From NCBI RefSeq assembly GCF_019891175.1, contig NZ_CP072600.1, positions 868,001 to 932,000 on the forward strand: a DNA stretch of 64,000 nt, read 5' to 3'. Below are positions 28,053 through 35,444 of the stretch, in pieces. How positions within the stretch are numbered: the stretch's first letter is position 1; the number at the start of each line of letters is the position of its first letter. Source of the stretch: Leptothermofonsia sichuanensis E412 (GTDB lineage: Bacteria > Cyanobacteriota > Cyanobacteriia > Leptolyngbyales > Leptolyngbyaceae). A program made the position numbers and the translations under genes. Under the pieces are notes generated by a model. The model worked only from the letters and a program-made list of their open reading frames with translations, searched no databases and was not told the DNA's origin.

Positions 28053-28101
28053 GCCAGTTTTGCGGGCGATCGCGCTGACTGGCGATCGCCCGCAAACTGG
28101 C
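28053..28101. repeat. Long hairpin built from two HIP1 octamers
   Basis: GCCAGTTTTGCGGGCGATCGC pairs with GCGATCGCCCGCAAACTGGC across an 8-nt loop, leaving one bulged T. It lies just beyond the end of the small secreted protein gene (minus strand) and could act as its terminator. It lacks a T-run. Confidence 0.65.
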
Positions 28102-28154
28102 TCCCCGGAAACTCAGGTTGTATATTAGGGTTGTCCTGAAAACCGGGTGAACGG

Positions 28155-28577
28155 CTACTTGTCGGTTTCCAGGACAATGATGTCCGGGCATCGGACTGGG
28201 GTGAAATGTCCGGGTGGGTTTTCGTTGTAACAGTTATAGGTCCCCCCAGACAGCGACACTTGAACACCGATCTGGTTAATCTGACTCCGGGGTACAAATT
28301 CTCTGGCGCGGGCTTTGCGAGCAATCATCTGGGGGGTCAAACGGGTTCCACTGCTCGACGGTTTTGGCTTGGCAACAATCACGTCGGGACATTTCACTTC
28401 GACCACGGTGCCATCTGGCTTTTTGTCGTAGCACTTATCTCTCTGGAGGTTAACGACAACCAGTTTCCCGGGTGGGGCGATCGGCTCCTGTGCCCGGGCT
28501 ACCAATGCGGGACTTAACAGGAGTACTGGCGCTGCAACCACAGTGGATGCCACCAGGGAAGTGATGCGATAAAGCAT
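28155..28577 (-). CDS. Small secreted protein with a duplicated Cys motif
   Basis: The protein (140 residues from the ATG at 28577) begins with a clear signal peptide (MLYRITSLVASTVVAAPVLL...ARAQ). Its mature part contains the pattern C-Y-(4 residues)-P-x-G-...-V-x-C-P-D-[VI]-I-V twice, in YDKKPDGTVVEVKCPDVIV and YNENPPGHFTPVRCPDIIV. Each copy has two cysteines, which suggests disulphide-stapled repeats in the periplasm. An AAGGAG ribosome binding site at 11 bases upstream supports this ATG over the earlier one. I do not recognise the family. Confidence 0.75.
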   Translation of the reverse strand: MLYRITSLVASTVVAAPVLLLSPALVARAQEPIAPPGKLVVVNLQRDKCYDKKPDGTVVEVKCPDVIVAKPKPSSSGTRLTPQMIARKARAREFVPRSQINQIGVQVSLSGGTYNCYNENPPGHFTPVRCPDIIVLETDK

Positions 28578-28610
28578 GGGACGATCTCCTTGGATAATCA
28601 AACGGTGTTA

Positions 28611-28678
28611 AAAGCCCATTCGGAAACTTCCTGGAATGGTTGCCTGGTTTAGCCGCTTACGGCTTTTGGATGGGCTTT
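28611..28678. repeat. MITE-like element C, copy 3
   Basis: AAAGCCCATTCGGAAACTTC and GGCTTTTGGATGGGCTTT form the inverted termini. It lies between the divergent small secreted protein and Uma2 genes and is the most diverged of the three copies. Confidence 0.7.
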
Positions 28679-28852
28679 AGGCGTGGTCTTCATTATGGAA
28701 GCGATCACCGTTTACGCTCAGTACCCGTGAGTGTACTTTCAGCAGCGTTAGCCGCATCATAGAAATAATGGTGTTGCTGAATAGCCCTATGAATTGAAAG
28801 TCTTCAATTCATACAACGCTCAATTCATACCCAGAATCAGCAACCTTTAGAA

Positions 28853-29476
28853 ATGATTGATGCCCTGGGAAAAATCATGCGCCTTACGGAGAAAACAGCC
28901 GCAGTGCCAACGGATTTAATCTGGCGTTTGAGTGTGGAACAATACCACGCCATGATTCAGGCTGGCATTCTCACAGATGATGATCCGGTAGAACTTTTGG
29001 AAGGATGGCTGGTTGTTAAATTGCCGAAAAACCCACCCCATCGGGTAGCCACCCGTCTGGTTAGAACAGAAATCGAGGAACGTCTGCCATCCGGCTGGTA
29101 TACCGATAGCCAGGAACCAATTACGACAGCAGACAGTGAACCAGAACCGGATGTTGTCGTTGTGCGCGGCGAAACCCGGCAGTACCTCGCTCGTCACCCA
29201 GGACCAGAAGACATCGCATTAGTGGTTGAAGTTGCAGATACAACACTGCAACGCGATCGCACGTCTAAAAAGCGGACCTATGCCAGAGCAGGTATTCTAG
29301 TGTATTGGATTGTCAATTTAGGCGATCGGGTCATTGAGGTTTATACCCAGCCTTCTACGTTAGGTGATCAGCCAGACTATACCCAAAAACAGGAATATGG
29401 GCCATCTGATCTGGTTCCCTTAGTCATTGAGGAGGTTGAAGTGGGTACCATTCCCGTCCAAAGCCTGCTGCCGTAA
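28853..29476 (+). CDS. Uma2 family (DUF820) restriction-endonuclease-fold protein
   Basis: The 207-residue protein belongs to the Uma2 family, a PD-(D/E)XK nuclease fold greatly expanded in cyanobacteria. It shows DPVELLEGWLVVKLPKNPPH, then EPEPDVVVVRG and IALVVEVADTTLQRDRTSKKRTYARAGILVYWIV. The acidic E...D..E-x-A core and the Lys of KK-R-YA look complete. The target is unknown; many copies are thought to be selfish or defence-related. A short coiled-coil gene follows. Confidence 0.9.
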   Translation: MIDALGKIMRLTEKTAAVPTDLIWRLSVEQYHAMIQAGILTDDDPVELLEGWLVVKLPKNPPHRVATRLVRTEIEERLPSGWYTDSQEPITTADSEPEPDVVVVRGETRQYLARHPGPEDIALVVEVADTTLQRDRTSKKRTYARAGILVYWIVNLGDRVIEVYTQPSTLGDQPDYTQKQEYGPSDLVPLVIEEVEVGTIPVQSLLP

Positions 29477-29535
29477 TGCCTGTTTGATAGCCTATTCTGA
29501 AAATAAGGCCCTTTGCTTTTTGGGGAGTACCCGGA

Positions 29536-29796
29536 ATGACCGACGACGAACTGGGAGATTTTTTGGCCCAAATTCTAAATGTCCAGCGAGATTTGCAAGC
29601 AGGGCAACTGAAACTCCAGGAAGGGCATGTGGAATTACAGAAACGGATAGCTAAATTAACAACCAATGTTAACAAGTTAGAGCAGATTGTCCAGCGCCAT
29701 GAGGGATACCATATTGTTAGGTGGCTGAGATTATCTGCGAGGGCAGTGCTGCAGGGCTATTTGTTGGTGTTCAAAGTCAAGTTGCCGCAAGGTTAA
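29536..29796 (+). CDS. Small coiled-coil protein
   Basis: The 86-residue protein has a helical, heptad-rich central region (about residues 10-55: LAQILNVQRDLQAGQLKLQEGH...) and a short hydrophobic C-terminal stretch (AVLQGYLLVFKVKL). It follows the Uma2 gene by 59 bp on the same strand. The start at 29536 follows a TTTTTGGGGAGT context, which is a weak binding site. I do not recognise a family, and a random open frame cannot be excluded. Confidence 0.4.
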   Translation: MTDDELGDFLAQILNVQRDLQAGQLKLQEGHVELQKRIAKLTTNVNKLEQIVQRHEGYHIVRWLRLSARAVLQGYLLVFKVKLPQG

Positions 29797-29949
29797 CTGT
29801 AAGGCGATACTTTGAAGTTATTGGCAAAGCAATTACAGCTTTTTGTAAGGGTCGCATAAATTTATAGTGGCAGCCCAATAAACAGCTACGTATCCAGAAA
29901 CACTGGTGTAAACTGGACAAGGTGTAAAGTAGTACAATTGATTTGTCAT

Positions 29950-30531
29950 GTGAATATCAATCCAAGAGTCATCAGTGGTTCATGGCGGTATGGGGTCGCG
30001 TTAGATTGGCACACTTTATCGAGCGTGCCTCGTAGTGATGGCGGTTTTGATACAACACGTAGCGAAATCGGAGAAGCCCTTTATCAGCTCAAATACCAAT
30101 TTGACCGTAGTAAAATTGAGCCGATTGCTGACGTCGCGGCACAGCAGATTATGTCCTGGAAAGTTTTTCGATACCTGAAGGCAATTATCGCTATACCGCC
30201 ATCCAAATTAGACCGACCATTTCAGCCAGTGCTAGAATTGGCGAAGGCTCTCGGTAGCAAAACCGATTTGCCTGTGCCGGATGATTACCTCATCAAGGTT
30301 AGACAAACGCAAGCGTTAAAGGATATCGAAGATACCGACCTCAGACATCAGCAAATGCAAAATGCCTTCCAAGTCATTGATCAAAGATACTCGCAGGAGT
30401 CCGTCCTATTGTTTGATGATCTTTTTAGGTCAGGCGAAACGCTGAATGCAGTATCCAACGCACTTGTGGTTCAAGGTAATGTGGGGCGTATTTACGTGCT
30501 GACTGTGACGATGACGAGGACAAAGCGATGA
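29950..30531 (+). CDS. ComF-like phosphoribosyltransferase
   Basis: The protein (about 193 residues from the GTG) contains a type I PRTase fold. The PRPP loop is seen in SVLLFDDLFRSGETLNAVSNAL near the C-terminus, and IIAIPPSK marks an upstream strand. The overall shape resembles ComF, but the Zn-finger found at the ComF N-terminus is absent. An alternative TTG start lies at 29938. Its stop overlaps the ATG of the DprA-like gene by four bases (ATGA), so the two are translationally coupled. ComF and DprA both act in natural transformation. Here the pair is a free-standing unit, so a nucleotide-signalling role is an alternative. Confidence 0.72.
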   Translation: MNINPRVISGSWRYGVALDWHTLSSVPRSDGGFDTTRSEIGEALYQLKYQFDRSKIEPIADVAAQQIMSWKVFRYLKAIIAIPPSKLDRPFQPVLELAKALGSKTDLPVPDDYLIKVRQTQALKDIEDTDLRHQQMQNAFQVIDQRYSQESVLLFDDLFRSGETLNAVSNALVVQGNVGRIYVLTVTMTRTKR

Positions 30532-31517
30532 TGCATACAAACAGCTTTGATTGGTTTCGGTTAGCACGAACCAAAGGCATAGGAACCAAATTTCTTTGGG
30601 ATGTTTATGACTTTACAAGTAAAGAATCACTTAGTTTGAGTGATCTACTTATTGATGACAAAATAAATGCCCTCAGCATACCAACTAAATTAAGAACGAA
30701 ATTTGCTTCATCTTTAATTGACCAAGACTATGAAGCTCTTAGTAAGGCTTATGAGCGTCTTGAGCAAAATCGGGTCAAGATACTGCATGTAGAATCCTCT
30801 GATTTTCCTAAAAGACTCAAGCGGTATGGAAGGGAATATGGAATTCCTCCCCTGTTATATGCAAGGGGACATATTCCTCTTGCAAATTCTCAAAGCATTT
30901 CTATTGTTGGTTCTCGAAATGTTGGTGAGGAAGCCCTTTTAATTACATCTGAGTTAGCAAAAGGGCTGGCAAGAGAAGGCTTTAATATTGTTTCTGGTTA
31001 TGCAAAAGGTGTTGACTCCACTGCTCATTTAGGCGCATTAGAAGCAGAGGGAACTACTACAATTGTTCTTAGTTTGGGGATCTTAAACTTTGAAGCTAAG
31101 AAAGACTTTAAACCTCTGTTCTCTCCCTACAACACCCTTGTGCTTTCGCAGTTCAACCCAACGGATAAATGGCTTGCTCGCAATGCAATGGCGCGAAATA
31201 AATTAGTCTGCGCTTTATCAGATGCAGTGATCGTCATAGCTTCTGGACAGGAAATTGACAATCAAGGAAGAATGAGCGGCACTTTTGACGCTGCTAAAAG
31301 TGCAATGGCAATGAACATACCCGTTTTTGTGCTTTCTCCTCAATGCTTTGCTCAACCTCTCGTTGGAAACACTGACTTGATTCAACTTGGTTGTTATGAA
31401 ATTTTGCCAGAAAATGCTATTCAACAGATTCTTTCAAAGTTAGAACGTGAATCAATTGATACAGGTAAACAGCTCAGCAGAGATGTAGTTCAGTTAGAAC
31501 TTCTTCCGTCAGCTTAA
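30528..31517 (+). CDS. DprA/Smf-like (SLOG superfamily) protein
   Basis: The 329-residue protein begins with a helix-hairpin-helix-like start (FRLARTKGIGTKFLWDVY) and contains a Rossmann-like DprA core: ISIVGSRNVGEEALLITSELAKGL, FNIVSGYAKGVDSTAHLGALEAEG and MARNKLVCALSDAVIVIASG. Canonical DprA loads RecA on incoming ssDNA. This one differs in the segment after GTTTIVLSLG, where the usual YPxxN is missing, so it may belong to the wider SMF/DprA-LOG (SLOG) set seen in nucleotide-centred conflict systems. The coding sequence is visibly more AT-rich than its neighbours and free of HIP1 sites, suggesting transfer. An attC-like hairpin starts right after the stop. Confidence 0.8.
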   Translation: MMHTNSFDWFRLARTKGIGTKFLWDVYDFTSKESLSLSDLLIDDKINALSIPTKLRTKFASSLIDQDYEALSKAYERLEQNRVKILHVESSDFPKRLKRYGREYGIPPLLYARGHIPLANSQSISIVGSRNVGEEALLITSELAKGLAREGFNIVSGYAKGVDSTAHLGALEAEGTTTIVLSLGILNFEAKKDFKPLFSPYNTLVLSQFNPTDKWLARNAMARNKLVCALSDAVIVIASGQEIDNQGRMSGTFDAAKSAMAMNIPVFVLSPQCFAQPLVGNTDLIQLGCYEILPENAIQQILSKLERESIDTGKQLSRDVVQLELLPSA

Positions 31518-32036
31518 CGCCACCTAACAACCCGGTTGGAGCGGACTAGCGAAAGATCTTGGTTGGGTTCAAAGGTTGCCGGTAGCCGCTCAACCGGAAC
31601 GTTAGCAAGAGTGAACGGCTGGATCTTCAAGCGCAAATGCTGGATTTACAACAGCGGGTCAGACGTCTGGAACTACGAAACAGCGATGGGAATTGACTAA
31701 CGCCAGAACTAACGATGCCTCTAATCATAGATCATCTTTCGTTGTGATCAGTTTCCTCCAGAACTAAATGCACCTCAATCTACCAGTCTTAGTATTCTTG
31801 TACCGATCAATTGGTTGTCATCAAAGATCATTGGCGGAGAATTTCCAGCCTGCAACCAATATCTTTACAAAAGATCATATTTTAGTTTGGCCTGGATATT
31901 GCATACTCCTGGGATTTTTGAACCAGAAGTCAATGGGACTGATCAGAGAGCAGCACCTATGACTTCTATACCCAGTCGAAACATAAGCAAACGAGCAACT
32001 GCCTCAGAGTTTCTGTGCAATACCAGGATCACCACA
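31518..32036. other. Intergenic region with attC-like hairpin and gene remnant
   Basis: The region starts with an attC-like site (31519-31608). Next comes a stretch encoding a coiled-coil C-terminus that ends in a stop (31619-31696, beginning LDLQAQMLDLQQRV). This looks like the tail of a lost gene. The rest is AT-rich and probably carries the promoter of the sigma-like gene. An ORF start at 31815 or 31959 would extend that gene into this region. Confidence 0.45.
31519..31608 (+). other. attC-like recombination site (candidate)
   Basis: ACCTAAC at 31522-31528 (an RYYYAAC R-box) is matched by GTTAG at 31601-31605 (GTTRRRY-like). Inside lie CCGGTTGGAGCGG (31532-31544) and CCGCTCAACCGG (31586-31597), which pair except for one extra base. 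That single unpaired base and the overall length of about 88 bp are the hallmarks of an integron attC. It begins two bases after the stop codon of the DprA-like gene, the expected place. No integrase or attI is in the window. Confidence 0.4.
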
Positions 32037-33791
32037 ATGGCTAAGGAAACTGAGTTAAATGATCATGAAAAGGCAATTATTAGCGAATTTTCAACGTTTT
32101 ATAGTCCAATTGAGCTTGGGGGCTATAGAACACCTGCCTGGAGCAACCGCGATCGCCGACTGGAGAATGTTCTGCAAACTCTAGTACAAAATGCACCACC
32201 CGTTGGGATTACAACCTGGGCACGCTATTTTTTGGTTTTCTCCTGGCAACAGAATCCTCAATTGCTGAGTTGGTTGGGTTTAGTACCGGGAAGTTCGCTC
32301 AGTCAGATCTTTGATCAACTCGCGCAGGTCGCTCCAGTTCCCAACCGAGAGCTTTCCCAACTGCATCGGCATCTGGAAGCGCGGTGCGGCGATCGTCAGG
32401 TTCAGCAATTTCTCAATACTGACACCAATTTAGCGAATAAATTCCTGGTGGCACACTTACAGAAACCCTCTTGGTTTGCCGCACGCTGGTTTTACAACAG
32501 TCGTCTGGTCATGTCCAGATTGGGGGAACGCTACTCGCTGAATGATTGTTTTCAGATTGCGAATGAAGCGTCTGCTAATCCAGCAAAATTGCTCCAGAAC
32601 TTTCAACTGGCTCAGCAGGATATCTCGATCAAGACCTATGCTGAAAAAGTATTGCGCGGAATTATTCGCTCAACGATCAATCAACACGTCGAAACGCAGC
32701 ACCATATTTCGCCCTGGGGTGTGCTGCGTTATGTTGCAAAACGAGAACTGGTAGAGGCATTACAGGCCGCAGGATATCAAGATTCTGATATTAAGAGTTA
32801 TGGGTTACTCTGGCATAGTTTCAAGGAGATTTATCAAACTAAGCAAACCAATCTAAAGCAGCTACCAGAACCAACAGAACAGGAAATTCAACAAATTTGC
32901 GATCGCTATAACCAGCGACGGAAAGAATTTCAACTTGAATCACCCATGCAGTCCCATCTGGTCCTGAGTGGGTTACAGCGTTGTGCCCAGGTAATCCAGA
33001 ATTATCGAAGCCTGGATTCTGTGTATGGCAGGCTTTTGGACGAGGCAAATAATCCTGAAGCCTCTGATCCCTTAGAGCAATTAATCCAATATCAGCGAGC
33101 AATGCAAGCAGAGTGTCTAAAGACTCTAGCAAAATCAGTCATTGCAACCCTGTTTCCCGAATTACCTGAAGTCACACAAGTGATTCTAAAGCTCTATTTA
33201 GGATTGGAATTTAATCAGACTGAAATTCTTGGGCTGATTGGACACCAGTTCAACTTGCAGAAACAGTATCAGGTATGCCGCAAGAAAGATGGCTATAAGC
33301 GAATAGTTCTACGAAGGTTTATCCAAGAACTCAATCAGCAGTATTCCGATCTATTGCCAGAAATCTTGACAGAGAAGACAACACCGGATGAAACGCTTCA
33401 GCAGCTACAGCAATTCCTGGACATTCACTTAGAGCAATTCTGCAAAGCCAGTTTTGCAGAGATCTTATATCAGACTTTGAACAATTTATTGAGTCACTAC
33501 AACGGACAATTCAGTGCCCCGATCGATTTGGTTACGGTCTTCCATTGGCTCTACCATGACCAGTTTGGTCAACGGCCTCCCACTGTATACCAGTCCTCTC
33601 CAGCCCCAATTGACTTCAGTTCAGCGGAGATCATCGACCACTTAAAGATGACCTTGAAATCCGCGATCGCTGAGTCACTCACAGTGGATTTCAATCAGTG
33701 TGCTTCAACTGAGCATCGATTCCAGAGTTTTTTGGAATGGTGGTTACAAAATCATGTTGAACAGAACAATCCGTCACAAGCAGGAGAATAG
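32037..33791 (+). CDS. Sigma-70-like protein linked to DUF1822
   Basis: I place this protein (584 residues from the ATG at 32037) in the cyanobacterial family of sigma-factor-like proteins next to DUF1822. A region 2-like stretch (DISIKTYAEKVLRGIIRSTINQHVE, SPWGVLRYVAKRELVEALQAAG, YGLLWHSFKEIY) and a region 4-like stretch (PEVTQVILKLYLGLEFNQTEILGLI ... KQYQVCRKKDGYKR) are visible. Homology to true sigma factors is a family-pattern inference. Alternative starts exist at 31959 and 31815. The stop lies four bases before the DUF1822 gene, whose ribosome binding site overlaps this end, so the two are one operon. Confidence 0.6.
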   Translation: MAKETELNDHEKAIISEFSTFYSPIELGGYRTPAWSNRDRRLENVLQTLVQNAPPVGITTWARYFLVFSWQQNPQLLSWLGLVPGSSLSQIFDQLAQVAPVPNRELSQLHRHLEARCGDRQVQQFLNTDTNLANKFLVAHLQKPSWFAARWFYNSRLVMSRLGERYSLNDCFQIANEASANPAKLLQNFQLAQQDISIKTYAEKVLRGIIRSTINQHVETQHHISPWGVLRYVAKRELVEALQAAGYQDSDIKSYGLLWHSFKEIYQTKQTNLKQLPEPTEQEIQQICDRYNQRRKEFQLESPMQSHLVLSGLQRCAQVIQNYRSLDSVYGRLLDEANNPEASDPLEQLIQYQRAMQAECLKTLAKSVIATLFPELPEVTQVILKLYLGLEFNQTEILGLIGHQFNLQKQYQVCRKKDGYKRIVLRRFIQELNQQYSDLLPEILTEKTTPDETLQQLQQFLDIHLEQFCKASFAEILYQTLNNLLSHYNGQFSAPIDLVTVFHWLYHDQFGQRPPTVYQSSPAPIDFSSAEIIDHLKMTLKSAIAESLTVDFNQCASTEHRFQSFLEWWLQNHVEQNNPSQAGE

Positions 33792-33795
33792 AGCT

Positions 33796-35049
33796 ATGGC
33801 CAGCCTAATTAATTTGAGTATGGAACTGGAAATTTCGCCCCTCAGTCAAGAAACCGCCAACCGCGAGGTCGGTGCAACCACTTATTCTTATCCTGCGGCT
33901 CGCGATCGCGCCTATATCAATACACTTTGTCTGAATGCCCTGTATACCTGGCTCCAGGAAGAGCCAGATCTGCCAGGAACTCCTCAAATCTGGCTAGAAG
34001 CCAGCGATCGTCCGGCGATTTGGGAATACGTCAATGGGAGTCTGATCACGGTTGGAGACACCCGACTGGCGATCATTCCCAGTGTTGTCTTAAGCGAAGC
34101 GGATCACCCAGCGGAGTTGCGAGTGGAACAGGAATGGGTCGATATCCCAGATTGGGCTGCCCATCACTATTTGATGGTACAGGTGAATCCAGAAGGCGGC
34201 TGGCTAAGACTATTGGGCTATGCCACTCACCCCCAACTAAAACAAACTGCACGCTACGACGCCCTCGATCGCACTTACAGTTTGTCCACGGAGCAACTGA
34301 TTCAAGAGATGAGTGTGCTGTGGACAGCGCGGGAATTATCACCCAATTGGTCTCCAGCAGTGGCCTCTCTTCCCAGCCTAACCACAGTGCAAATCGATGG
34401 GTTAATCCAACGTCTGAGTCAGCCTTCCTACTCTCCCCGCCTGGAAATACCTTTTGAGCAATGGGCAGCGTTCATGACGGATTCCACCAGACGGCAGCAA
34501 CTTTACCAGCAGCGACTGAACCTGGCACTCAACAACATGACTCAACACATTCCTGGGGCTGTCCCCGCTCAAATCAACTTGAGTCACTGGGTGAAGAGCC
34601 TGACCGAAGCAGGTTGGCAAGTCGTGCGAGATTTGAATCTACTCTCTGGCACTTCGTTTAGCATGGCGACTGCACGGAGTGGAATGCCATCTGAGCCACA
34701 ACCGCCTGACCAACCCTATTGGAAAACATTCGAGCTTGGAGGATATGAGGTGATGCTGCTGATTGCTAGGGAAGCCGAGGTATCAGCGAAGAACAGTTCA
34801 GCACAGGCGGGTGAGATCGATATTGCGATCGCCGCCAAGATTAAAAGTACTACCCCATTACCCCATGACCTTCAGATACAAGTATCCTTTACCGACGAAA
34901 ACGGCAATGTGGACAGGCTAGACCAGCAAATCCTGGCGAATCAGCCCGATCAGGTCGTTGAAGTTCCGTTGTTAGGTACACCGGGTGAACCCTTCAGCAT
35001 TACTCTCAGATTAGGAGAACATAGCAGAACAGAACATTTCCAGGTTTAA
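33796..35049 (+). CDS. DUF1822 family protein
   Basis: The 417-residue protein starts MASLINLSMELEISPLSQE and matches the cyanobacteria-specific DUF1822 pattern: N-terminal RDRAYINTLCLNALYTWLQEE, then SLITVGDTRLAIIPS and EQEWVDIPDWAAHHYLMVQVNPEGGWLRLLGYATH. The function is unknown. DUF1822 proteins are repeatedly encoded beside sigma-like proteins and CHASE2 or caspase genes, which hints at a regulatory role. The frame is open 32 codons upstream. The ATG at 33796 is chosen because CAGGAG lies ten bases before it, at the end of the preceding gene. Confidence 0.85.
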   Translation: MASLINLSMELEISPLSQETANREVGATTYSYPAARDRAYINTLCLNALYTWLQEEPDLPGTPQIWLEASDRPAIWEYVNGSLITVGDTRLAIIPSVVLSEADHPAELRVEQEWVDIPDWAAHHYLMVQVNPEGGWLRLLGYATHPQLKQTARYDALDRTYSLSTEQLIQEMSVLWTARELSPNWSPAVASLPSLTTVQIDGLIQRLSQPSYSPRLEIPFEQWAAFMTDSTRRQQLYQQRLNLALNNMTQHIPGAVPAQINLSHWVKSLTEAGWQVVRDLNLLSGTSFSMATARSGMPSEPQPPDQPYWKTFELGGYEVMLLIAREAEVSAKNSSAQAGEIDIAIAAKIKSTTPLPHDLQIQVSFTDENGNVDRLDQQILANQPDQVVEVPLLGTPGEPFSITLRLGEHSRTEHFQV

Positions 35050-35444
35050 CAGAATACGGCAACAAATTGCAACACGGTTTTTCAGTACTCTTACTGACTA
35101 ATCGATCTGGAATATGCTACTGTTAGTTTAATAAATTTCCATCCTTTTCAATTCGTGAGCAGGAATTGCGATCGTGGTTATGTATGGCAAAGTATCCTGA
35201 TCGTGCTGTTCCTCTAAGTTTCCCTGGTATTGATTTCCATTGATGGCTTGCGCTGCGTCATTTTTCTCAGGTTTTCACCGAGTATGAGGTGAGGGTAGGA
35301 AAGAAAATGGTTGTTTCGTAAAAGCCTCCAGGTTCAGTCGATTAGCCTGTAGCAAGGTTGCGCTAGTAACACTCAGCACGATGACCCAATCCATTCCCTC
35401 CAGATTACGCTAGAGGGTTATCCATTCGCTGTACCGCTTGCCTT
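35050..35444. other. Intergenic region before the caspase gene
   Basis: This spacer of about 400 bp separates DUF1822 and the caspase gene, both on plus. It is moderately AT-rich and probably holds a second promoter. I see no RNA gene, repeat family member or terminator hairpin. Confidence 0.4.

Larger units (their letters stand above)
27595..28154. other. Repeat-rich region between protease and small secreted protein
   Basis: The spacer carries two MITE-like elements back to back (B at 27834-27930, A at 27944-28036) and the HIP1 hairpin at 28053-28101. The protease promoter probably lies in the first 150 bp. No gene is evident. Confidence 0.5.

Noticed and set aside
29797-29950. A second attC-like site upstream of the PRTase gene
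   Set aside because: I looked for RYYYAAC / GTTRRRY boxes with pairing arms and found none, so the cassette boundary on this side is not supported.
31815-32036. Upstream extension of the sigma-like gene (first 74 residues)
   Set aside because: The added residues look unlike protein coding and the region carries probable promoter sequence. I used the ATG at 32037.
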